From Mya arenaria (lineage: Eukaryota; Mollusca; Bivalvia; Myida; Myidae), in assembly GCF_026914265.1 (NCBI RefSeq), contig NC_069127.1:19107045-19171044 (forward strand): DNA of 64,000 nt, in the 5' to 3' direction. Position 1 is the first letter of the stretch. Each line of letters opens with the position of its first letter. The translations under genes and the position numbers were made by a program. The notes below the pieces were generated by a model, which ran no database searches, was not told the origin of the DNA, and worked only from the letters and a program-made list of their open reading frames with translations. This document shows positions 35,955 through 48,300 of this stretch, piece by piece.

Positions 35955-37845
35955 AGGTGCAATGGCAAACTGTATTTTTAGCGAAGTGCTCAAGGTGAGC
36001 TATTGTGATTGCCCTGTGTCCGTCGTCCGTTGTAGTCGTCCGTCGTCAATAATTTGACTGTTAACACTCTAGAGGTCACAATTTTAGCACAATCTTAATG
36101 AAACTTGGTCAGAATGTTACCCTCAATAACATCTTGGACGAGTTCGATATTGGGTCATCTGGGGTTAAAAACTAGGTCACAATGTCAAATCATAGGAAAA
36201 GCTTGTTAGCACTCTAGAGGTCACAGTTATGACTGTATGTTCATGAAACTTAGTCAGAGTGTATATATTGATTAGCTCTAGGCCAAGTTCGAATCTTGAT
36301 CATGTGCGGTCAAAAACTAGGTCACAAGGTCAAATTTAAGGAAAAGCTTGTTAACACTCTAGAGGTCACATTTATAACTGTATCTTCATGAAAGTTGGTC
36401 AGAATGTTTAAATTAATAATCTCTAAGTCAAGTTTGAATCCGGGTCATGTCAGGGTTCCCGGTGGCGATCGCCATTGTCGCCATTTGCGACAAAATCGCA
36501 AAAGTGGCGACAACTTTTCAAATTTGGCGAATTTATGGCGACAACGATTTTTTTCTAAAATATTTTCTTAAAATGACGTAAGTGGTGACCATGCGGCCTG
36601 CATGATAATCGATTCTGTCACTGTCATAAATCAAGCGCATCTGCTGGTGCGACAACAAAAATTAATCCGATAATTAAAGCAAGCAGTCACGGCCCAGTCA
36701 ACACCTCGCTAATTATTGCAGAATTTTATTGCTTTCACGGATAAACAATGACATCCTTTAACTGTTATGTCTGTTATTAGCAAACAATTTTAATATTTAG
36801 CTCAACAGCCTTGTTGTTGCGTAATTATCGTGTTAGTTTTAAATATGCAAATCGTAGAATTTTATGTTGTCGGAAAGTCACTTGATATATGCAAATTTCG
36901 TAATGACGTTGACGCGCTAAAAATAGACTTGCTTTCGGTTTTGTCGCAATTTGTAATTGCTATAAATGCAGCATTCTTAGAGTTCAAAAAGTGTCAAAAA
37001 GATTAACAGAAATCAAATAAATAGGATTAAACCCCATTTGATAAGGCTTCTAATATGTTGGCTGGAGTAAAGAGTAGGTAGACAAATTTCTATTAGGAAA
37101 GTTATGGCCCTAGTTTGACAATGTATATTTCTTTGAGTTTCCATTTATTCTAAAAATATCTCATAATTTCACAAATGTATTCTTTTATTGTATGCAGGCA
37201 TTAGACTGAAATCAACATATTGGTGTTTATGTCACATTTTTTGCAATATTTTTTTTATTAATATACTAGTCCATATACAATGAATTTTGTCAACAGAATA
37301 ACAATTTGCTATTAATATCTTGTGCTTCATGTACAACAAAATGTTATGATTTGCACGACAATGTGCTAATTAAATGCAATTTAAGGCTCTTAAAATGCTT
37401 AAACCCCATGAGCTTCATGGGGGCTTCGCCCCCTTGGCCCCCACAAGGGCGCTGCCCTGGACCCGTAAGGAGGCCTATCGCGGCCCCCTTAACCCCCCGC
37501 GAAAAAGTGGCGACAACTTTTTAGAACCCAGGGGGAACCCTGCATGTGTGATAAAAAACTAAGTCATTAGGTCAAATCATAGGAAAAGCTTGTTAGCACT
37601 CTAGAGGTCACATTTATGACTGTATGTTCATGAAACTGAGTCAGAATGTTTATATTGATTAGCTCTAGGCTAAGTTCGAATCTGGGTCATGTGCGGTCAA
37701 AAACTAGGTCACCAGGTCAAATAATAGGAAAAGCATGTTAACATTCTAGAGGCCACATAGTTCATAGAACTTGATCAGAATGTTATTCTTGGTGATCTTT
37801 ATTGGATCAGGTGAGCGATACAGGGCCTTCAGGGCCCTCTTGTTT
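35955..37845. mobile_element. tandem-core element, 145-bp units, split by an insertion
   Basis: Units beginning GTTARCACTCTAGAGGTCAC start at 36060, 36205 and 36350, then after the insertion at 37592 and 37737, spacing 145 bp throughout. The left end has CCGTCGTCCGTTG repeats near 36020-36050. The right end reads GGTGAGCGATACAGGGCC followed by an AGGGCC..GGCCCT hairpin near 37820-37840. Like the 21.5-kb element, it combines unique ends with an internal tandem core and has no coding capacity. Confidence 0.75.
36451..37542. mobile_element. CAGGGTTC-ended DNA transposon 2 (non-autonomous)
   Basis: The 1092-bp element has perfect 10-bp terminal inverted repeats, CAGGGTTCCC and GGGAACCCTG, and a 5-bp flanking duplication, CATGT (36446-36450 and 37543-37547). 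It interrupts the 145-bp-unit repeat. Intact units in the window show the unoccupied site as GTCATGTGCGGTC. The left subterminal part has repeated GGCGAT/TCGCCA/TTGCGAC motifs (36460-36540), and the right end carries a GC-rich hairpin block (GGGGGCTTCGCCCCC near 37418-37433). No transposase was found. Confidence 0.82.
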
Positions 37846-37849
37846 GTAT

Positions 37850-39165
37850 TCATGCATGTTTTGATAATTCATCTCATTTTGTAGTTTTATGATCTGTTTT
37901 AATTTTTATTTTATTTCATTCACTCTTTCCCACATAACCTGTACCTGTATAGAATAAATAAGTCATAAGTGTTGTGCAATATTGAAGAACTTGTAAGCCG
38001 TTTCTGGCCTATTCGCAATTATTGAAATCATGAGGAAATTTGTCAATTAATGTAGGGAAATGTCATTCCCAATACTTTTATTGTTCTCATAATAGTTTCC
38101 ATGTACCAGCAGGAAGGTGCAAATAGTTGTTTCCTTAATGCCCTGGAAAAGGCCTGAATTTATTAAATTGTTTTTAATGTAAAAAATGTACCACAGAGTT
38201 GGTATATATGTACATGAAGGTTCGTTGAATAGCGAATGTAAGCATTATAGGAGTTTGCTGAATCTGTTAAAAATTAAAACTTCTTTCGATTAAGAGATTT
38301 TTGTATTTTTCTAAGATTTTTTTCCAAAATAATAGATTTGTCTTTGTCAGTGAAATACTGTTATTTCTAATTGCTTACCTGGAAAAAGTCTGAAAAAATG
38401 ATTCAAGTATGTGTACAATATTTATTTTTGTATGATTTTAAGCATTACATACCTTATGTTATTTTGCAGAAGATATAATGGCATTTTTTCTGAAAGATAA
38501 TGTCATAAATGGCTTGGCAATATATCGTTTTTGTTTATTTTTATTTTTTTATATAGTTGAGCCTAAAATAAAATATTAAATGTTTCCATTCCCTTGACAG
38601 ACCTGAAATAAACAAAACCGCTGAACCTTATTGCTAAATGTTTGATATTTTTAAGCTTTTTTGTTTGATTTGAGTCTTTGCCGTAGATAAAAATAATAAG
38701 GATATCCGAATGGAACTTTGTACATATGTTGCTATAGACAATGACACACATGTTGAGCAAGTCCAATAAGTTGGGTTTAATATATTATATTTTATTTATT
38801 GTAAGAAAAAGAAGCTGGAGAAAGGGGTTGGATTAGAGCTTTAGTTCTAATAGTCTCTATTTTTGTATTTCGTATTACTGTTTATCAAAATCATTTGTGT
38901 AAAAGTACATCCATCTATCATCATCTTCATTATATTTTCATTGTAGCAGTGGTGGTGTGTTCAACATTTACATCATCTAGCAACTCGGCAGTGGTGATTT
39001 TAGCCTTCAGTTATACACTTATACAGTTTAAAATAATGGCATAATTTCACTCTTTGCTGTCATGTTTATATTTATCATTGACTATTTATTTGAGATTGTT
39101 TACAATATTCTTACTAAATGCTATGTTTAATCCATAAACAGTAATTGTTAGTTCATATACATTTT
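37850..39165. other. interval without recognised gene
   Basis: AT-rich. Candidate AATAAA signals at 37954 and 38569 could serve distant polyadenylation of the CD225 transcript, but nothing ties them to it. Confidence 0.35.
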
Positions 39166-39167
39166 AA

Positions 39168-39405
39168 AGATACCTGTATGACAGTCTTATTGGCTCCATC
39201 CTAAACTATGGTGCAGAAATCTTCGGATACCACCCGTCAAAAGACTTTGAATTACTTCATTGTAAATTTATGAGGAAAATTCTTAATGTCAGAAAAAGCA
39301 GCTAATTTATCTGCATTATATGGAGAATTAGGCAGACATCCAATGGTAGTAGAGCGGAAAATAAGAATTATTAAGTACTGGATAAGAATATTGAAAAGTA
39401 TGACC
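39168..39405 (+). mobile_element. LINE ORF2 C-terminal fragment
   Basis: The plus strand reads LYDSLIGSILNYGAEIFGYH and then ELLHCKFMRKILNVRKS. After a one-base shift the equivalent of LSALYGELGRHPMVVERKIR and KYWIRILK follows. This matches the post-polymerase segment of the LINE at 22.7-24.7 kb (PILSYGSKGWG...GESGR). It is truncated on both sides. Confidence 0.75.
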
Positions 39406-40810
39406 TGTTATGTTATGTTTAGCCATAGTTTTGCTTTTGCTATTTAATCATGCCATAATGTTGACTTTCAAGTGTTATTCCATTCATTCTCCTGCACTGT
39501 ATTATGCAGTATAAATATCCCCCAGCATTTAATGCTTACAGTCTTTGTGGTGCTATTGTTGTAAGTTAAGTATACTGTCATCATCATGGTTGTCATTTCA
39601 TTTTTGCAAAGTGATTAAGATTTTTCTAATCCTTTTGTTGATCTTAGACCAGACTTTTGGATATTTCCGGATCATTTTCTGAAATCATTGATAAATTGTT
39701 GTCAGAGTGGAAGTGTTAAAACTGGCAGTCTTTAACTATATGTGTTCATATTTTTGTCTGATTTGAGAAATCTTGATATCGAATGATAAATTCTTATATG
39801 TATATATAAATATGAGGCATGTTCTTTAAGGCTGGCTTAAATATTGTTCACATTTCTTAAATTTGATACTTTGACAAACGAAGCCAAACCCTTGCTATTA
39901 AACCACATCCTTAACCATGAAGCATTTTTAATGCTAACTATTGTGGTAATATTCTGATAACACTTAAATATCTCTTATTTAGTTTAAGTAATATTAATGT
40001 AGACTGTTATTAGTTAACTATAAATAATGCAAACTATTGTGGTAATATTTCTGATAACAATATAATGAATTTTATTTAGTTTAAGTAACATAAATGAATT
40101 CTGTACACTATGAATCATGTAAATGTAAACTGTTAACTAAACTAGCAAGTTCTCTGTTGTGGCAAAACATAAATTGCCTTTTTACCACTCTGTAAATGCA
40201 TAATAAATGCTATATAAAATTATTTTACCTTTAATGAGATGTTTTTTCTCATTCATTGAAAGGGACAGTTTATTATTATGTTAGATGTTGCACATGTATC
40301 CAGTTGTCTGTAACAACATTCCAAGACATAGTGGCTCCACTTATATCTTTCAATAAATCTTGCTTTTAGTTCATTTGCTTGTTGTTATTTTTTAACCAGC
40401 TTTTTAATGTAAAAAGAGTTGTAAGAATGATGATGTCTTTGGGCTGGGAGGCCTGAGTCAAACATTGGTTTCCGCCAAATGACTAAGTAAGGATTGATGG
40501 ATAGTGATGAAACTTGGTGTGTAGATAGATAGTGTGAAGAGCTAGCTTTGGAATGCCTTTTAGAGAGATGGGATCAAGCTGAAACTTTGTATTAATGTTG
40601 CAGCAAACACATAAGATACATCAATAAATACATTTTAAGCTATGTCTCTTCCCCATATGAGTAAAGAGACAGGCTGATGATTTTTGGTGACTCATACAAG
40701 AAATTAATGGGCTATAATTTCCAGAACCCCATATATAAATCATGGTTCCATTGAATTGCGGTGCTTCTGGTATTTTGGTATCTGCTTATTATTTTGAAAC
40801 TCGTGGAACA
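39406..40810. other. interval without recognised gene
   Basis: AT-rich, with locally repeated text near 39930-40090 (GCAAACTATTGTGGTAATATT twice). The stretch at 40490-40600 (GATGAAACTTGGTGTGTAG) resembles dispersed repeats but could not be delimited. Confidence 0.35.
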
Positions 40811-40814
40811 TTAC

Positions 40815-43750
40815 ACGATCAAACAGTCCAGACAGTCCAGTAGACATTTACCATACATGATCAGACTGTCCAGCACACACTCCATACATGATCAGACAGT
40901 CCAGCACACACTCCATACATGATCAGACAGTCCAGCACACACTCCATACATGATCAGACAGTCCAGCACACACTCCATACATGATCAGACAGTCCAGCAC
41001 ACACTCCATACATGATCAGACTGTCCAGTAGACACTCCATACATGATCAGACAGTCCAGCACACACTCCATACATGATCAGACAGTCCAGCACACACTCC
41101 ATACATGATCAGACTGTCCAGTAGACACTCCATACATGACAAAACAGTACAGTAGACACTCCATACATGATCAGACTGTCCAGTAGACACTCCATACATG
41201 ATAAGACAGTACAGTAGACACTCCATACATGATCAGACAGTTCATTAGACAGTTGCCTTACATGATCAGACTGTCTAGCAGACGTTTACCATACATGATC
41301 AGACAGTCCAGTAGACTGTTACTAGACATGATCAGACAGTCTTATAGACAGTTCAGGCATGATCAGACAGTCTAAAAGACACCCCTTACATACAGTCCAG
41401 AAGACAGTTACCATACATGATCAGACTGTCTAGCAGACAGATACACGACATGATCAGATAGTCCAGTAGACTATTACCATACATGGTCAGACTGTTTAGC
41501 AGACTGGTACAAGACATGATCAGATAGTCCAGAAGACAGTTACCATACATGATCAGACTGTCTAGCCGACAGATACACGACATGATCAGAGAGTCCAGTA
41601 GACTATTACCATACATGGTCAGACTGTTTAGCAGACTGGTACAAGACATGATCAGATAGTCCCAGTAGACTGTTACCATACATGGTCAGACTGTCTGGCA
41701 GACTGATACAAGACATGATCAGATAGTCCAGTAGACTGTTACCATACATGATCAGACTGTCTAGCAGACTGATACAAGACACGATCAGATAGTCCAGTAG
41801 ACTGTTACCATACATGGTCACACTGTCTATTAGACAGATACAAAACTTGATTAGATAGTCTAGTAGACAATTACCATACATGATCAGACTGTCTAGCAGA
41901 CAGATACAAGACATGATCAGATAGTCCAGTAGACTGTTACCATACATGATCAGACTGTCTAGTAGACAGATACAAGACATGATCAGATAGTCCAGTAGAC
42001 TGTTACCATACATGGTCAGATAGTCCAGTAAACAGTTACCTTACATAGTCAGACCGTCCAGGAGACAGTTACCTAACATGGTCAGACAGTCCAGTAGACA
42101 GTTACCTAACATGGTCAGACTGTCTAGCAGACTGATACAAGACATGATCAGATAGTCCAGTAGACTGTTACCATACATGATCAGACTGTCTAGCAGACTG
42201 ATACAAGACATGATCAGATAGTCCAGTAGACTGTTACCATACATGATCAGACTGTCTAGCAGACTGATACAAGACATGATCAGATAGTCCAGTAGACTGT
42301 TACCATACATGGTCACACTGTCTAGCAGACAGATACAAAACTTGATCAGATAGTCCAGTAGACTTTTACCATACATGATCAGACTGTCTAGCAGACAGAT
42401 ACAAGACATGATCAGATAGTCCAGTAGACTGTTACCATACATGATCAGACTGTCTAGTAGACAGATACAAGACATGATCAGATAGTCCAGTAGACTGTTA
42501 CCATACATGGTCAGATAGTCCAGTAAACAGTTACCTTACATAGTCAGACAGTCCAGGAGACAGTTACCTTACATGGTCAGACAGTCCAGTAGACAGTTAC
42601 CTAACATGGTCAGACAGTTACCTAACATGGTCAGACAGTCCAGTAGACAGTTACCTTACATGATCATACAGTCCGGTAGACAGTACCACACATGATTACA
42701 CAGTCCAGTAAAAAGTTATCATACATGATCATCCAGCCCAACAAACAGTTGCCATACATAATCAGACAGTCTAATAGACACTCCATACATGCTTAGACGG
42801 TCCAGTAGACAGTTACCTTACATGATCATACAGTCCAGTAGACAGTTGCCATACATGATCAGACAGTCCAGGAGACAGTTACCTTTGATGATCAGACAGT
42901 CAAGTAGATAGTTACCATACATGATCAGACAGTCCAGTAGACAGTTACCTTATATGATCAGACAGTCCAGAAGACAGTTACCTTACATGGTCAGAAACAT
43001 GGTCAGACAGTCCAGTAGATAGTTACCATACATGATCAGACAGTAGGCAGTTTCCTTTGTATGATCTGACAGTCCAGAAGACAGTTACCTTATATGATCA
43101 GACAGTCTAGTAGACAGTAACCTAACATGGTCAAACAGTCCAGTAGACAGTTACCTTACATGATCAGACAGTCCAGTAGACAGTTGCCATACATGGTCAG
43201 AAAGTCCAGTAGACAGTTACCTTACATGGTCAGACAGTCCAGTAGACAGTTGCCATACATGGTCAGACAGTCCAGTAGACAGTTACCTTACATGGTTAGA
43301 CAAGACAGTCCAGTAGACAGTTAACTTACATGGTCAGAGAAGACAGTCCAGTAGACAGTTACCTTACATGGTCAGACAAGACAGTCCAGTAGACAGTTAC
43401 CTTACATGGTCAGACAAGACAGTCCAGTAGACAGTTACCAAACATGGTCAGACAGTCCAGTATACAGTTAACTTACATGGTCAGACAAGATAGTCCAGTA
43501 GACAGTTAACTTACATGGTCAGACAAGACAGTCCAGTAGACAGTTTCCTTACATGGTCAGACAAGACAGTCCAGTAGACAGTTACCTTTTATGATCAGAC
43601 TGTCCAGCTGACATTGCCAGACATTATCAGACTGTCTAGTAGACACTCCATACATGATCAGGCAGTCCAGCAGACAGTTGCCAGACATTATCAGACAGTC
43701 CAGCAGATAGTTACCATACATGATCAGACAGTCCAGTAGACAGTAACCAT
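40815..43750. repeat. 3-kb minisatellite, 31-38 bp units with higher-order structure
   Basis: Every unit is built on ATGATCAGACAGTCCAGTAG. Left part (40850-41260): 31-bp units with CACACTCCATAC. Middle (41390-42530): alternating half-units of about 33 bp giving a 66-bp higher-order period (..ATAGTCCAGTAGACTGTTACC.. / ..CTGTCTAGCAGACTGATAC..). Right (42540-43748): 33-38 bp units with GACAGTTACCTTACATGG, some with an extra ACAAG. A block is duplicated within the array at an offset of 495 bp (42006 and 42501). Because 33 and 66 are multiples of three, long periodic minus-strand frames exist at 41386-42508, but nothing supports translation. Confidence 0.93.
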
Positions 43751-44712
43751 TTTGAATAAGAGTGTCTCTTTAAAAGACAGTAGGGGGAGTTTGCACATTT
43801 TTGTTGGATCAATATTTTATTGCTAGTGCACGGAAAGTAATGAAAATGCAGAACTAAGTAACGCGGTATCAGTATTTGCAGATAGAATAATACGGAGATT
43901 AATCGATTGTATTTTCTAAGAGCAAAGGCGATTGTTTAAGCAAGGGAGCTAATAAAAGACAAACAAGTAAAGATTATACTTCAGAGCTCATTATTATTGA
44001 TATTAACAGGTCGAGTAACGATTCCATACGAAGATCGTTTTGGCAAGGTGATATACTTTGTACTTTAAATTGCTTGGTTTACATTGACAGACCCTTGAAA
44101 AAACTTTCATACAGCAATGATGGCTGCTTTGTACAATATACTAAGGCCAGTCACTCATCATATTTTGTCAACATTGCCTTATTAGCCTGGTCGCCCCTTT
44201 ATCACCAAGAATTGCGGGCAAAGTATATCGCTGCAGTAAAAGCATGGATTATTAAAATCAATGTGAAAAGATTAGAAATTATCGTCACCAGCAAGAAGCA
44301 TGATCCTCCACATACTGCCACTATGTATGATGCTTAGAGAAATCCTAAAAGTAAAAGAAATCCGACAATCGGAAAGAGATGTCTAGTCTTCCTTGCATTT
44401 CTGAGTGTCGAATTGGTAGTGCCAGGCTAATATGTAGTGCGCAAAGACTTCTTAATACGTGCGTATTATAAGCTTTTAAACGTTGTAAATGAGCGTCCAT
44501 ATACCTGACAAAACGGTGTGAATGGTTTTGTCCCCAACATGAACATTCAATGTTAACGTAATTCTTAGAGTCAAATGTCAGACAACAATGTGTTGTGTCC
44601 GTGCTATTACTCATCTATGTCTTAAAGGATTTCAAAGCATTGTTTTACTTTTTGCCATATGAACCTAAATGAATAGAAATAAGTATATGCTTTGTATTCC
44701 TTAAAATATATT
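43751..44712. other. unique segment inside the minisatellite
   Basis: About 960 bp of non-repetitive DNA separates the main array from a small outlying piece of the same repeat. It holds open frames at 44074-44337 (plus, 87 codons) and 44345-44614 (minus, 89 codons). Neither shows a recognisable domain, signal or splice context. Confidence 0.4.
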
Positions 44713-44713
44713 T

Positions 44714-44804
44714 AGACAGTTACCTTTAATGATCAGACAGCCCAGGAGACAGTTACCTTTCAAGTAGATATTTACCATACATGATCAGACAGTCCAGTAG
44801 ACAA
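44714..44804. repeat. outlying piece of the 33-bp minisatellite
   Basis: About three degenerate units (AGACAGTTACCTTTAATGATC, ..CATGATCAGACAGTCCAG) lie 960 bp beyond the main array. This suggests an insertion into a once continuous array, or a partial deletion. Confidence 0.8.
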
Positions 44805-45372
44805 TGAGTCCGCATTGGTTGTAAACTGGATTTTGCCACTTTATCAATATGTACAGTGGTTACGTTCAACCAATTTTATCTTTTAAACGTTGTTAAACAT
44901 CAAGTACAAAAGTGTAACTATCTTTCAGCTTCGCTTGAGTGTTATTTCGCGTGCAAAATTTGCAATTGACTATAGAATGTATAGGAAATGTATTTAGTTG
45001 TATCTAACCTTTTAGGCATATTATATACAGTAAAACTGTTTGTTTCAGTTTAAGATCGCATAATAATTAACCTCGTGAACACCATTATCTTGCACTGAAA
45101 TTTATTAAATATATTTGGATTTTTATTCAAATAGAGCGGTTTATACGTAAAAAGAATAGAACAAAATTATTCAACTTTCTTCATTTAATTAGACTTAATA
45201 AAATGTAATACACGGAATTGACGTCTGAAGATTAACTTGGGCGAAATACTTGTAAATCTCAAAAAGGAAGACTCATTTAAACTTTGACTCACTGTGTCTA
45301 GAAGTAGTAGATGTTAAGAAGTGTTCCATTGTATAAGATTTCATTTCATTAATATTCAACATATTAGGGAAG

Positions 45373-48300
45373 ATGCACTCTAACTGGAGGGATTGCAAGG
45401 TAATTAACTTTAATTTGTTTCGTTTATTGTTTACAGTGTATGCCCATGTATATTAGTTTGAAGTTTTTATATCCTTCTTTCCCGAAAACGTTTATGAATT
45501 GAAGGTTTATTCAAATTTAGATTTTAAATAAATGTTACAAGCATGGTTACAAGGTTAAATGCCGAACAGTTCGAAAAAGATTAAGCTTGGTGCGCAAAAA
45601 GTTAAATTATAGAGCAAAAATGTTTATTTCATCTTAAGATCGATGATATTTCACTGAGTGATCAACAACAGTTATACTAGTATTTCAACTGTGCCTTTTT
45701 GGTCCTAACACTTGCGTCTAAACAGGGTTTGTATTTGTTATTATGTACTTTTCATTGTATTATAAAAGACACGTCTGTCGCAGATGGTGGGCGCTCATAA
45801 TCGATTATTCGTTTTGATTTGATAGTCGCAAAACCACTACCGGGATGACGTAGTGCACATGTCCTTACGAGAAGTGTTTCACAATCTCTAGGATGACTAA
45901 ACTCATATACATCAATAAAGCATTCAAACGATATTGTGCATGTATTGTTGGTTTAGGGTTGCACCTTAGTAGCAGATTGGATTAAAACAAACTGCAATAA
46001 AATAACGAATTTCAAGTTGATTTTAGTTCGTGTATTTTTGACTAAACATTTTGTTACTATTGAATTGCATTTACAGAGAGGCATTGGATAAATTAATTTC
46101 AATGCTTTATACAGTTTACTACAACAACTTTAAATGTGTCAGTCATATGAAGTGTTCATTATGGCACATCCAAATCGTTAAAGGTTTTAAAGAATCAATG
46201 CTTTCCTTGTCATGTTAAGGAATATCCATTGCGTCACTGCTATTTTATTGCTAAAGATGTATCGTTGCGATTAAGGAGGATAACTCTTCCGTTTGCAGGC
46301 ATGGCTAGACAACGGACTTCCTATAAACACAACCTGCAACGAGGCAGCAAAGCTGTACGACGCCTCCCTTACACAGGTAAGGATTAATGGGTCCTCGTAC
46401 AAATAATCAAAGCAATTAAAAAGGCCAATATTTTTTTTTTCAAATCCGCAGTCACAATGTTGAACACTTTAGAATGGTACGCATTTTATGTACCCAAGGA
46501 GAATATATAAATGTATTGAACAAAAACATACATTTGTCTTACATCCTATAATTTAGATTTATGTGATTGTTAATCCAAATACTATTTTTAGACATTCCAC
46601 CAACTCATTCAAGAAATAGGTGCTACGGTGCCTGACAAAACCTTTGTTTTACTTTAGTTAATCAATGTTTTATTAAATCTTATTTGTAGATCACATGCGC
46701 AGTCTAAATGAACATGTATGTATATATTATTATATTTGAGCACATCGGAAAGGAATCGTTGGATTTAGACTTGCAGGAGAATCCAATATGCCACACCAAA
46801 GGAGTTACTTGCAACTCTATTACTTCCATTTAATACCCCTTTTATATTTTGTCATTTCAAAATAATTTGATAGAAACAAAGAAGTATTAAAATAAACATA
46901 CCCACATAATTGAATGAGTATTTACTAATAAGGCGGTGTTTCAGATAAACTTTTGGACGGCAACATTGAATTTACTACGCGTCATGATCCCAGTTTTGTT
47001 TTTAAATCTAAGACACTTATTTCTACTCAAACAGAAAATTTAGTAATTTGTGTAAATGAAAGGTGAACAAAGCAAGTTGACACTTTGGTCCATTCTTACT
47101 TATGCTCAAATTTACACCTTCGAAAGTTCGAATGAACGAATCACTTTGAGATACTGGAGGATGTCTGCATTTTTTAAACCTGTTAAAATATAATAATTTA
47201 GTTATTTTAAGTTTGAAGTAGAGTCGGTAAAATATTTGAAATGCTGGAGGTGGTTTTAGAGTTTATAAGGTATATGAACTGCATTATGGCTCGACTCCAC
47301 CGTATCCCCAGTACAGTTAAAGGGGAGAATTTACTTTCTTCAAGGGACGGGGTGTTAAGCCGAAGATACAATTAAGAGACAAAAATGTGGCTGTGTAACA
47401 ACGAAGAATGACATACTAAATGTTACACAGCCGACAACATGGAACAAGGAGGGACCAGCCCAGTAATTCAGGTTCTGTGCGCGTCACATTGGTTGTTGTG
47501 CAACCTATTTTCCTCTTTCGGTACTGTACTGAGACCTTCTGGTGTAACCTCGTTAAGGTGCATGACGGTGCAAGAGACTTATGTACATCGAATTTTCATC
47601 AATTTGACTATTTACAGTGCAGTTAGAACACCCATATCAATTCTAACGGAGGATGGCAGTCCGTACGTCCCTCTTGAAGCTGTCGATTGAGTGATTGGGT
47701 AAGGAAGTTCTAGAGTCAGATGGTGCTTGGAAAGTATAACTTCTGGTAGCACAGTGTCCTGGCAAAAAGGACAAGGTAGGCGAGTATTTGGCTTCGAACA
47801 GAGCTGACAGGTGTGAGTTACGTATGGCCAACCATGGTGTTCACTATACAATCCATGTGTGTGACCTTTGCCTGGGTTAGGCCTTCCTAGATGGTCGCCC
47901 ACTGGAATTTATGCAACATAAGGGTGACGCTTTTTTCTGTATTCAGAGAGAACCATATTGGCCGATGTACGCTGCACCATTACCAGCGAGAGCTCTTTAG
48001 GTCTCCGGGGAACTATTGAATGTTACACTGGAGAAGTTCAGATATTCGTAACGCATATGGTCTTTTGGACGTTTTTTTGAATTTCTGGCTTTAGCGATTG
48101 CCTGCTTAGTTGCGTGTCTTGAATGTTGATCCAAGGATGGGTCAACTTGGATGGAATACAGCTATCAAGGATGTTGAGAAGTCTTGTTTGTTTTCTTCCT
48201 AAACTGTGTTCACATTGCGGTCATTTGTGTACCGGATTAATTCTGCTCGTAACTGAGATATTTGGTTTTCATTGCCCCCATGTTACTGGTTTCGTTTTTT

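Noticed and set aside
41386..42508. Long minus-strand open frames (97-155 codons) with repeating peptide
   Set aside because: They lie wholly within the minisatellite, whose 33/66-bp period is divisible by three. Openness is expected without selection, and no start context or splice structure supports a gene.
40815..43750. Regular repeats as a CRISPR-like array
   Set aside because: Units are contiguous, without unique spacers, in a eukaryotic intron-rich context. This is a minisatellite.
47420..47902. Overlapping frames on both strands, including a 96-codon minus frame with CxxC-like cysteines
   Set aside because: No recognisable zinc-finger spacing or retroelement motif, and a broken context on both sides. 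It may be part of the neighbouring LINE relic but could not be shown to be.
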